DNA from: Glutamicibacter protophormiae
GTDB lineage: Bacteria; Actinomycetota; Actinomycetes; Actinomycetales; Micrococcaceae
DNA: 64,000 bases
NCBI RefSeq assembly: GCF_014647495.1
Contig: NZ_BMPH01000003.1
Location: forward strand, 248,001-312,000
Direction: 5' to 3'
Both the position numbers and the translations under genes were made by a program. Within the stretch, counting starts at the first letter, position 1; each line of letters opens with the position of its first letter. This document shows positions 52,391-59,416 of the stretch, one piece after another. The notes under the pieces were generated by a model. It saw only the letters and a list, made by a program, of their open reading frames with translations, did no database searches and was not told the DNA's origin.

Positions 52391-52674
52391 GCCTCCAGAT
52401 CACCGTCTACGCCAAGGACGACTGCGGCGACTGCGCCCGCACGAAGATGCTTCTCACCCAGAAGGGCATCGCACACGCGACGAAGCACGTCGCCGAGGAT
52501 AACGCCAAGCTGATCGCATCGCTCCGCTCGATCTCTGACGCGAAGGGCATCCCTCTGGGCATGCCCATGGTCGAGGTAACGAACCTCGACCTTGGCGAAA
52601 CAGAACAGTGGTTCGGGCACCGCCCCGACCTGGTCCTGCAGCACATCATCAACCCGACAAGAAGAAGAGGCTAA
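52384..52674 (+). CDS. Glutaredoxin/NrdH-like redox protein
   Basis: The 96-residue thioredoxin-fold protein has ITVYAKDDCGDCARTKMLL with the CxxC pair Cys14-Cys17 and a cis-Pro-type GMPMVEV. NrdH proteins give electrons to class Ib ribonucleotide reductase; no reductase gene is in view. Phages often carry one to raise dNTP supply. GTG start, overlapping the previous gene by 7 bp. Confidence 0.8.
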   Translation: MVSLQITVYAKDDCGDCARTKMLLTQKGIAHATKHVAEDNAKLIASLRSISDAKGIPLGMPMVEVTNLDLGETEQWFGHRPDLVLQHIINPTRRRG

Positions 52675-52676
52675 CC

Positions 52677-52985
52677 ATGACCGAGAACATCACCGTATGG
52701 GAGCTTGGCGAAGACAGCGAACTGTGGCTGGTCACCGGCACCACCGACGCGCACAGCGCCGACGAAGCCGTGCGCCAGTGGGTCGAAGCAACAACCGGGG
52801 AAACCATCGAAGCGCTGCACGACGCAGACGACCTGATCGAATTCAGGGTCACCCGCCGCACCGATTGGGCATGGCGGCCGGGCCTGAACCCGGACGACCC
52901 AATGGAAGATGCAACGCTACTCCACGGAGGCCCGACCAAAACCGGCATCCTGCCGACCTTCACCGGGTTCCTGGTGCAAGCATGA
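52677..52985 (+). CDS. Hypothetical phage protein
   Basis: The 102-residue acidic product (ENITVWELGEDSELWLVTGTTDAHSADEAVRQWVEATTG) has a strand-strand-helix start like small DNA-mimic or regulatory phage proteins; no family is recognised. AGAGG lies before ATG 52677. Stop overlaps the next start (ATGA). Confidence 0.65.
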   Translation: MTENITVWELGEDSELWLVTGTTDAHSADEAVRQWVEATTGETIEALHDADDLIEFRVTRRTDWAWRPGLNPDDPMEDATLLHGGPTKTGILPTFTGFLVQA

Positions 52986-53227
52986 GCGTCATGATCGAAG
53001 CCCGCCGCCTCAACGGCACCGACCTCGGCCGCACCATCGGCAACTTCGGAGTCCTGAAACAGGTATCCCACGGAACACTCCAAGTCGAGGTCGAAGAAGA
53101 CAACGGCAACCTGAACCCCATGAACCTCAAAACGGTCATCATCAAAACCAGCACCGGTGAATACGCACTCACCCCCAGCACCAAAATCACCATCACCGGC
53201 AAGCGCTCGTCGGAGTCCGGGCAGTGA
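52982..53227 (+). CDS. Hypothetical phage protein
   Basis: The 81-residue product is rich in beta strands (GTLQVEVEEDNGNL, KTVIIKTSTGEYALTPSTKITIT). Function unknown. Overlaps both neighbours by 4 bp. Confidence 0.62.
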   Translation: MSVMIEARRLNGTDLGRTIGNFGVLKQVSHGTLQVEVEEDNGNLNPMNLKTVIIKTSTGEYALTPSTKITITGKRSSESGQ

Positions 53228-53367
53228 GCGCGTGGTCGTGGCTGGTGCTGGGCATCGGCTTGCTCGTGTTTCAAGCACCGTTCCTAGCGTGGACTCTCGC
53301 CAGATTCCTCCGCGTATCCATCGACAACGAAAGGAAAGCCGATCATGAGCAGTCCAAGTATCGCTAG
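53224..53367 (+). CDS. Very small membrane protein
   Basis: The 47-residue product (GTG start in a GTGA overlap) has one hydrophobic helix, WSWLVLGIGLLVFQAPFLAW, and a basic, polar tail. It fills an otherwise empty gap in a tightly packed operon and overlaps the next gene by 23 bp. Only this packing and the membrane helix support it. Confidence 0.5.
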   Translation: MSAWSWLVLGIGLLVFQAPFLAWTLARFLRVSIDNERKADHEQSKYR

Positions 53368-53701
53368 AGCGATAGACCTGGCCAAGCGCGCCGAGCACTG
53401 CCGGAAGACCGGTCAGCCGCGCATGGCAGCGCTGTACGAGAAGAACCTGCGCCAGGCACTCCGCAAGGTCGAGAAGGAAGCCCGAGCTGCCCGAATCCAA
53501 GCAAATTCATTCCGCGCCTTCCAGTACCTCGGGCAGGACTTGGTCGAAGGCATAGGGGCTATTGCAGAAGGGTTAGCCGCGGTTGTCGAATCCATCGCGG
53601 ATGCCGTGACTACTGTGCAGAGCACGCGGCAGTCAGATTTCGCGCTCGGCGGTCCCCTGCCAGATTTAGCACCCATACATCAGCGTAGGAGCAAGGAATG
53701 A
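53345..53701 (+). CDS. Hypothetical phage protein
   Basis: The 118-residue product has a basic helical first half (RAIDLAKRAEHCRKTGQPRMAALYEKNLRQALRKVEKEARAA is one long helix) and an Ala/Val-rich second half (GIGAIAEGLAAVVESIADAV). No family is recognised. GAAAGG lies 10 nt before the ATG; its TGA overlaps the next ATG. Confidence 0.6.
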   Translation: MSSPSIARAIDLAKRAEHCRKTGQPRMAALYEKNLRQALRKVEKEARAARIQANSFRAFQYLGQDLVEGIGAIAEGLAAVVESIADAVTTVQSTRQSDFALGGPLPDLAPIHQRRSKE

Positions 53702-54009
53702 AGCCAGGAATCATCAACCTCGCCAAGCTGAATCGAGCACAGCGCAAGATGCTCTTTGAATGGGCATCGGCGAATGGCGTGCGGCACTACGTGCCGCTTG
53801 AATCCCACATGGTGATCACCGGGAACAAGTTCACCGTGGAAACCTTCGACATCGAGCGCATTGGGCAGAAGAACACGAAGTGGGCGCGTCGGTTCGGCTC
53901 CCGGAACATGCCGCGTCGTATCCGGACATACCGAATTCGGGTTCCGTTTCGGGCACCCGAGCGAGGCCCATCTGTAGGAGCTCAGTGGGAGGACGAAGTT
54001 AATGTCTGA
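53698..54009 (+). CDS. Hypothetical phage protein
   Basis: The 103-residue basic product (NLAKLNRAQRKMLFEWASANGVRHYVPLESHMVI, then an Arg-rich segment SRNMPRRIRTYRIRVPFRAP) may bind nucleic acid. Family unknown. Overlaps both neighbours by 4-8 bp. Confidence 0.6.
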   Translation: MKPGIINLAKLNRAQRKMLFEWASANGVRHYVPLESHMVITGNKFTVETFDIERIGQKNTKWARRFGSRNMPRRIRTYRIRVPFRAPERGPSVGAQWEDEVNV

Positions 54010-54421
54010 ACAGCCCAAGCTAGACCCGTTCGCAGTCGAAGCGACGGCGAAGAACCTCTACAACCAGTATGGGAAGGGTAACTGGGGTGCTGATTGGGAT
54101 TACCTGCACCCTCGAATCCGCGCCGAGTACACCGACAAGGTAGAAGAGCTCGTCAGTGAGTACTTCGCTGCCGCACTGCCGGGATTGTCCGGCGGTCCAT
54201 GGTCGGTTACCCAGATCCGTACATACTTCGAGTGGGGCGGGCAGGTGCGCCTAGACCCAGCGGAGTTCGACAGGGTACTGGCCAACGAACGTGCCGAAGC
54301 ACTCGAAGAAGCGGCAGACGCAATGGACGCCGACGCAAGCGTGCACGATCCGCTGCGACTGAAATCCGATTGGATACGAATCCGCGCCGCACAGCTCAGG
54401 CAGGAGACCGAAACCAGATGA
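54002..54421 (+). CDS. Hypothetical phage protein
   Basis: The 139-residue product has WDYLHPRIRAEYTDKVEELVSEYFAAALPG and a helical acidic end (ANERAEALEEAADAMDADAS). This last segment with R-AAQLR resembles phage proteins of unknown role that count or modify host factors. No motif is clear. Confidence 0.6.
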   Translation: MSEQPKLDPFAVEATAKNLYNQYGKGNWGADWDYLHPRIRAEYTDKVEELVSEYFAAALPGLSGGPWSVTQIRTYFEWGGQVRLDPAEFDRVLANERAEALEEAADAMDADASVHDPLRLKSDWIRIRAAQLRQETETR

Positions 54422-54684
54422 CCGAGACCCAGGAGCACCAGGGCCCGCCGCAGATGCTCAACCCGGTTCGGGACATGGAAGAGATCCGCATCGGTGAGAT
54501 CAACTATTTCCACCGCGGGCTCCACGCCCGCATCCCGCTGCCGGGAAACAAGATGATCTACGGGCAGATCGTCTTTGCACTGCACAGCGAGCTGTCCAGC
54601 AAGATAGCCCTCCGCTGGGGCGGCGAGCAGATGGAAACCAAAGCCCACCCGGAGCAGATCATCAGAATTGAGGCCACACCATGA
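54418..54684 (+). CDS. Hypothetical phage protein
   Basis: The 88-residue product (EEIRIGEINYFHRGLHARIPLPGNKMIYGQIVFALHSEL) has a small beta-barrel look. ATG 54418 overlaps the upstream TGA. Its tail overlaps the next ATG by 4 bp. Function unknown. Confidence 0.6.
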   Translation: MTETQEHQGPPQMLNPVRDMEEIRIGEINYFHRGLHARIPLPGNKMIYGQIVFALHSELSSKIALRWGGEQMETKAHPEQIIRIEATP

Positions 54685-54995
54685 ACCGTCGAATTTTCCG
54701 CTACGAACTCAATGTAGATGACCAGGTGCGCGGACTGCCGGCCGGGAAGGTCGTGCACTTCGCCGACTACCGGATGAAAAATATCACCGGAGAGCGCAAC
54801 CGTGTTGAAGTGTGGGTCGAAGCCGAGTTGGTCGGGAACAGCTTGTCATTCGATTTCGCAGGCGTGCAGAACGTGCAGATCTTCAGCACCGGGCATCCCA
54901 TCCCCGACGGCGCCGACCACCTCGCCAGCTGCCTGGCCAGCCAGTTTGTCTGGCACCTCTACCGACTCCCGGAAACCCCCGCAGGAGACAGCTGA
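54681..54995 (+). CDS. Hypothetical phage protein
   Basis: The 104-residue product begins FRYELNVDDQVRGLPAGKVVHFADYRMKN, a start seen in many actinophage proteins without a known role (DUF7352-like). It is probably a beta-rich fold. It is the last of the run of small overlapping genes before the replication gene. Confidence 0.65.
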   Translation: MNRRIFRYELNVDDQVRGLPAGKVVHFADYRMKNITGERNRVEVWVEAELVGNSLSFDFAGVQNVQIFSTGHPIPDGADHLASCLASQFVWHLYRLPETPAGDS

Positions 54996-55080
54996 TGCAA
55001 AATACCGAAGCCCGCGCACCGCCGCCGACCACCACACGAAACGAACGTACTGATCCATTTCATGAAAGGAGGGAAAAGAA

Positions 55081-56565
55081 TTGCCATTCTTCCAAGTTGA
55101 CGACCAACTCCACGTCAATCCCAAAGCATCAGCGCTCGCCGAAAAGGCGTTGCAGGATGACTTGGTGGGGATCGCAGCCATGGGGCTGTGGACGATGGCC
55201 GGCAGCGTGACCCAGGCGGCTTTGACCGACGGCCTGGTCTCCCACATCCAGCTGATGAAGATCCTGCTCAATAGTGATGCAGTTGATCTCTTGGCCGGGC
55301 AGTTGGTTGAGACGGGCCTGTGGCATACCGCCGGGCATGCATGCGAGCAATGTCCTGCAGTCAAGGAGGGGCATTATCTTTTCCACGACTGGTTCCAATT
55401 CGGGTATGACACCGGCGACAACGTACGCTTGGCCAGAGCCAAGCGTAAGGAGCTCGCTGATCCGCAGATTCGCGCCGATGTGTGGGCGCGTGACGCGGAG
55501 GACTTCCCGAAGTGTTCCAGGGGAAAATGCCGCTACTGCGGCGACATGGTCTTCAAGAAGACCAGCAAGGGAGACAAGCGCCCTGAATTGGATCACATTG
55601 ACCCTACCCTTGCCGTGGGTGCCAGGAACATCGTGTTGTCCTGCGCCGCGTGCAACCGGGAGAAGGGCAGACGCAATCCGGAGCAGGCAGGCAAGACCCT
55701 GCGCCCCGCTCCAGTCCGTGAAACCGCTTCGGCTTTGTCGAGCTCGACGATCGCACCTTCGGGTCCGCTGAACGTCGCTCCGGAGACCGTCCCGGAATCA
55801 CCGGCTGTTGAGCTGGGGGCGCAGGATCCAGCCTCACGCTTCGGACTCAACCTCGCCGCCAAGAAGCCGGCAGCCTCCGGCGCTCCGTTGAGCTCGACGA
55901 TCGCACCTTCGGGTCCGCTGAACGTCGCTCCGGAGACCGTAGAGGCACCGCCGGTCATTCAGGCAGCCACCGCTCTGTCGAGCTCGACGATCGCGCCCAG
56001 GGGCCTGCAGAACGTCGCTCCGGAGCAGGACGCCGAACAGGCCGAGGACGAGACCAGCGCGCCTGCCTGGATGATCGAGGAAAACCCCGACATTCCGGCT
56101 GCAATGACCAAATTCTCGACCATCGATGGTCCAGTAGACGAACCATCCATGGTCGAAGAGCAAGAAGCTGTCTACGGGCGCGCGCATGCGCGTGCACGGG
56201 CTGGCAGGGCAGGGCAGGGCAGGGATGGGTTAAGGGCTGGGTCTGGCCAAGGTCAGCCTGAGCTACCCACTGATTCCTCTAAGCCTCGAAGATCCAGATC
56301 CAGACGCAGACGGGGAAAGAAGAATCCTGATCTGCAGTCGCAACCTTCCAGCACTCAACTCTCAGGACAGCAGGACCATGGCACCCATGATGCGGGTGAG
56401 GCTCCGGCTGTGTTGACGGGTGGGAGGTACGGGTCCAGGTATTACGGGGTCAAGGGTCAGAAGGTGGACGAGCCGAACGTCGATTGCCAGCTCCATGGAT
56501 TGCAGCTTCCATGCCGGAAGTGCCAGGACTCGGTCGATGGATGCGCTGCGGGTGGTGGTGCTTGA
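55081..56565 (+). CDS. Replication-type phage protein with HNH domain and repeated linker
   Basis: The 494-residue product has an N-terminal winged-helix-like domain (1-115, PFFQVDDQLHVNPKA and LWTMAGSVTQAALTDGLV) as in phage replisome organisers. An HNH nuclease domain follows (about 148-200: Cys150, Cys153, Asp171-His172, Asn183, Cys188, Cys191). Then comes a long low-complexity part with three copies of LSSSTIAPSGPLNVAPE-like sequence, and a last Cys pair (CRKCQ). The TTG start has GGAGGG upstream. The role is probably in replication start or DNA processing. Confidence 0.75.
   Translation: MPFFQVDDQLHVNPKASALAEKALQDDLVGIAAMGLWTMAGSVTQAALTDGLVSHIQLMKILLNSDAVDLLAGQLVETGLWHTAGHACEQCPAVKEGHYLFHDWFQFGYDTGDNVRLARAKRKELADPQIRADVWARDAEDFPKCSRGKCRYCGDMVFKKTSKGDKRPELDHIDPTLAVGARNIVLSCAACNREKGRRNPEQAGKTLRPAPVRETASALSSSTIAPSGPLNVAPETVPESPAVELGAQDPASRFGLNLAAKKPAASGAPLSSTIAPSGPLNVAPETVEAPPVIQAATALSSSTIAPRGLQNVAPEQDAEQAEDETSAPAWMIEENPDIPAAMTKFSTIDGPVDEPSMVEEQEAVYGRAHARARAGRAGQGRDGLRAGSGQGQPELPTDSSKPRRSRSRRRRGKKNPDLQSQPSSTQLSGQQDHGTHDAGEAPAVLTGGRYGSRYYGVKGQKVDEPNVDCQLHGLQLPCRKCQDSVDGCAAGGGA
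55735..56026 (+). repeat. Three intragenic direct repeats of about 53 bp, possible origin
   Basis: Copies at 55735-55790, 55888-55940 and 55975-56026. The first two are identical over about 52 bp; the third is partly diverged in the middle. Each contains GAGCTCGACGATCGC; copies 1 and 3 extend this to a palindrome, GTCGAGCTCGAC. Spacing is 153 and 87 bp, so the frame is kept. Confidence 0.75.
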
Positions 56566-56633
56566 AACCTGATCAAGTCGAGGGGTGAGTGCGGTTGTTG
56601 GATTGTTTGCAGGATTTGATGAGAGGAAGCACA

Positions 56634-57284
56634 GTGACTCAGGAGAATGTTTTGAGTGAGAAGCAGCAGTTGAAGCGTGGCCGTACGTGGCGGTTCCGTG
56701 ATCAGTTGCTGGATTGGTCTCCGGAGATTATCGAGGTTGAGGGCGAGGGGCCTCGCGTGGGGATGCAGAAGCCGTTGCTGTTGGAGCTGCAGGAACAGGT
56801 GCGTCCGTCGGGGGAGGGTGGTGCTGGTGGTGCTGGGTTTGGCCCTGGTATGCCGGTGGCTGCTGCTGCGTTGGCGTTGATGCAGGATATTGAACGTGAG
56901 GTGGCTGATCGGTTATGGTCGTTGCCTCGGCCGGCTCAGGTTCCGGAGAAGCTGGCTCAGCGGATCCAGTATTGGGTGACGTGCTTGAATGATCGTCCTG
57001 ATCTGATCGATGAGTGCTATACGGTGCTGGGTGGTTGGGTGCAGCGGATCAATGATCTGTTCAATCCCCCTACCGTGGTGCGGTTGCGCCGGAAGTGCCC
57101 GGCCTGCAATCTGTCCCATGTATGGGAAACCCTGGATGGGGAGAGGGTGCAGAATCGTGCCCTGGTGGCTGCGATCCGCCCGGCCTCGGATACGCCCGTA
57201 CTGGTTGAGTGCCGGGCATGTGGCGCCGGGTGGTGTGGGCCGAGCATTCATGAGCTGGAGGAGCTGACGAGACCGCAGGAGTAG
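56634..57284 (+). CDS. Phage zinc-ribbon protein of unknown function
   Basis: The 216-residue product has a helical start, a Gly-rich loop and a C-terminal four-Cys ribbon (CPACNLSHVW and CRACGAGWCG). Members are common in actinophages just before the HNH/terminase block, sometimes termed DUF7340/7341-like. GTG 56634 has GAGAGGAAG 5 nt upstream. It shows a noticeably different codon choice (many GTG, TTG and GGT) from the genes before it, so it may come from another phage. Confidence 0.68.
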   Translation: MTQENVLSEKQQLKRGRTWRFRDQLLDWSPEIIEVEGEGPRVGMQKPLLLELQEQVRPSGEGGAGGAGFGPGMPVAAAALALMQDIEREVADRLWSLPRPAQVPEKLAQRIQYWVTCLNDRPDLIDECYTVLGGWVQRINDLFNPPTVVRLRRKCPACNLSHVWETLDGERVQNRALVAAIRPASDTPVLVECRACGAGWCGPSIHELEELTRPQE

Positions 57285-57431
57285 TGCGTGTCGCTGGTGG
57301 TTTGCATTCCGTAGGTGAGGTGGTTTAAGCTGAGACCACTTGCTACACGTGTATCCAAATCACGGTGATTCGAGAGGGCTGGCCGACATGGCTGGCCCTC
57401 TTGTTCGTTAAGGCTGTGGGTTGGAGGTGCA

Positions 57432-57737
57432 GTGGTGGCGACTTCTCGCACCGGCACGGCGCTGTGGAAGAAGATTGTGGCGCGTGTGCGCTATCGCTGT
57501 CGGGTTGTGGAAGGTCAGACGCGTTGTCCTTGGTGCAGTGTGGTGCTGAACTGGGAAGTGTCGAAGCTGCCGAACTCGGCAGAGGTTGATCACATCGTTC
57601 CTTCTGCTCAGGGCGGTGCGGACTCGGAGGAGAATGCGTGGGTGATTTGCCGGCGGTGCAACGGCTCCAAGGGGAAGCGTTCACGGCCGCGGAGCGTCGT
57701 TCATCACGCGCCGCTGCGCAACTCGGGTCGCTTCTGA
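57432..57737 (+). CDS. HNH endonuclease
   Basis: The 101-residue protein has CPWCSVVL, the active-site VDHIVPSAQGGADSEENAWVICRRCNGSKGKR (His-Asn-His type with the second Cys pair). Small HNH proteins next to terminase genes are needed for cutting packaged DNA at cos in several phages. The start GTG 57432 has GGAGG about 7 nt upstream. Followed by a 251-bp gap that is the best cos candidate. Confidence 0.9.
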   Translation: MVATSRTGTALWKKIVARVRYRCRVVEGQTRCPWCSVVLNWEVSKLPNSAEVDHIVPSAQGGADSEENAWVICRRCNGSKGKRSRPRSVVHHAPLRNSGRF

Positions 57738-57988
57738 TGCGGCTCGCTTCGCCCGGCGTGCCCCTGGGGGGTATCCCCTACCCCCTCTCAGCCAATCGCC
57801 CCCACCTCGCATAGCGATATATCCCCCCGGGCTTCTGACCTGAGGTTTTGAAAATTATTCGACTCTGACTAGGTGTTTTGCGAATGGCTTGCGCGCTCAC
57901 CTGGTTGCCGGATTCTGACTAGGCATTTTGTGGTCAAAAACCCCGGAATCTCGAGGATTTTTGCGTTACAACTTGGTAGAATTGAAGC
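57738..57988. other. Non-coding gap before the packaging genes, possible cos region
   Basis: No gene is seen. It holds a G/C-run segment CCCCTGGGGGGTATCCCC near 57761-57779. It also holds two copies of a TCTGACTAGGNNTTTTG word (57864-57880 and 57914-57930), 50 bp apart. AT-rich DNA lies at 57848-57865. Position between HNH and terminase genes fits a cos site and its binding repeats. Confidence 0.4.
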
Positions 57989-58546
57989 ATGAGGAAATGC
58001 GAGCACTGCGACAAGGATCTGGCTACGTGGCGTAGCCGGCGTGCTCGCTTCTGCTCGGTCCGCTGCCGCGTTGCCAGGTGCCGCGCCAACAAGCGAATCC
58101 CCAAGGATCTGACCAGCCGCAAATGCTGGGTACGCCGCGACGCGCTGAAGCGTCCGCTCACCACCACCGGCGCACTGGCCTCCGTCAGCGTCTCCAACGG
58201 CTGGACCTCCTATCAGGACGCCAAGAACGCCACAGCAGGCGTCGGAATGGGCTTCGTCCTGGACGGCTCCGGCATCGGCGTCATCGACCTCGATCACGCG
58301 TTCGCTGCCGACGGCACGCTGCACCCCTGGGCGGCCGCCGTGCTGGACCAGAACCCGGACACCTTCACCGAAGTGTCCCAGTCCGGCAACGGGCTCCACA
58401 TCTGGGGCTACCTCGCCCCGCAGCGCGGAAAGAAACTCCGCGACGGCCGAAACATCGAGATCTACTCCATGGGCCGATACATGGCGCTCGGAACCCCGCG
58501 CCGGGGAACCAGCCCAACACTCAAACCACTCGTCGTCCCCATCTAG
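57989..58546 (+). CDS. Small AEP-type primase-polymerase domain protein
   Basis: The 185-residue product has an N-terminal zinc finger (Cys4, Cys7, Cys22, Cys26) and an archaeo-eukaryotic primase core of the prim-pol group: GVIDLDH (Asp100, Asp102, His103), SQSGNGLHIWG (Ser132, His137) and NIEIYSMGRYMALG (Glu157). The usual helicase domain is absent. It sits between HNH and terminase genes, an unusual place for a primase. It may make primers for the phage or have another nucleotidyl-transfer role. Confidence 0.82.
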   Translation: MRKCEHCDKDLATWRSRRARFCSVRCRVARCRANKRIPKDLTSRKCWVRRDALKRPLTTTGALASVSVSNGWTSYQDAKNATAGVGMGFVLDGSGIGVIDLDHAFAADGTLHPWAAAVLDQNPDTFTEVSQSGNGLHIWGYLAPQRGKKLRDGRNIEIYSMGRYMALGTPRRGTSPTLKPLVVPI

Positions 58547-58587
58547 CGCGGCCCGGTGCTGCGCTCGCCGTGAAGGAGTCAGCACCG

Positions 58588-58965
58588 ATGGCAACCAATG
58601 ATTTCCCTGAAAAGAACGCGTTGACCGAGGCGGTTCGCCTGGCGGACGGTTTGGGGCGGCGCGTCTCCGTGGTGCTTCACCAGCGTCGGAACGTCTTGCC
58701 ACAGATTTTTGCCGATACCATGGCGCTGGCCACCCCTACGCGGGTCGCTCGTGTGCGCCGCGTCTACGGCAGTGAGCGTATCGACTTCGCCAGCGGAGGT
58801 AACATCCGATTCTTCGCGCCGCCGCGCACGATTGCGGGTGACAGCGCCGATGTGCTGGTGCTATCCGATGAGCTGACAGAAGAGCAACGCGAATACTGCA
58901 TACCCGCGATTGTCACCAGCAAGAACCCGGCGGTCATCCAGCTCGGTGACCTCGCGAACCGATGA
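58588..58965 (+). CDS. Terminase-ATPase-like small protein without P-loop
   Basis: The 125-residue product has GGNIRFFAPPRTIAGDSADVLVLSDELTEEQ (residues 70-100), closely like the Walker B part of the large terminase later in this phage (GGSIEFVARSKGSGRG, VDVLVLDEAQDINEEQ). It lacks the N-terminal P-loop and the nuclease domain. GGAG lies 10 nt before ATG 58588. It overlaps the small terminase gene by 4 bp. It could be a broken copy or an accessory packaging subunit. Confidence 0.6.
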   Translation: MATNDFPEKNALTEAVRLADGLGRRVSVVLHQRRNVLPQIFADTMALATPTRVARVRRVYGSERIDFASGGNIRFFAPPRTIAGDSADVLVLSDELTEEQREYCIPAIVTSKNPAVIQLGDLANR

Positions 58966-59402
58966 ATCACGAACCAGCCGGTCTGGGGGAGCGCGGCGCC
59001 CGGGTCTTCCGGTCCCTGACCAAGGACGAGACGAGCCCCATGATCCTTGAAACAGCGATCGAAGCAGCCCGCGCTGCCGACCGGCTCGATGACCTCGACC
59101 GTGCGATCCAGGGCGAAGGCGTGCTGGACCTGATGCGCGCCGCACTGGAAGACAACGGCGTCTACGGTGGCGAGCACAAGATCACGATCAAGCTCCAATT
59201 CTCCGGAGTCCTCATGGAAGGCCGGCAGCAGCAGGACAACTTCAGGAAGCTCATCGCCGAAGTCGCACGCCTCAAGACGCTAGGCAAGCCAAAGACCGAG
59301 GGCGCCACACCGGCCCCAGAAGCGCCGAAGGTCGACAACTCCACGGAGAACGAACTCGACAAGCGGCGCAAGGCGCGGGAGAGGGCGCGCAAACACGGGT
59401 AG
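58962..59402 (+). CDS. terS: Terminase small subunit
   Basis: The 146-residue product has AGLGERGARVFRSLTKDETSPMILETAIEAARAADRLDDLDRAI, which fits small terminases of actinophages. These bind the packaging site and feed DNA to the large subunit. A long charged C-terminal helix (NELDKRRKARERARKHG) follows. Ends 14 bp before the large-subunit gene. Confidence 0.82.
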   Translation: MNHEPAGLGERGARVFRSLTKDETSPMILETAIEAARAADRLDDLDRAIQGEGVLDLMRAALEDNGVYGGEHKITIKLQFSGVLMEGRQQQDNFRKLIAEVARLKTLGKPKTEGATPAPEAPKVDNSTENELDKRRKARERARKHG

Positions 59403-59416
59403 GACGGTGATGCACG

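Noticed and set aside
54995-55210. 71-codon frame starting in a TGATG overlap before the replication gene
   Set aside because: It runs 130 bp into the replication gene in another frame and has a Pro/Thr/Arg-rich product; a short translated leader is possible but not supported.
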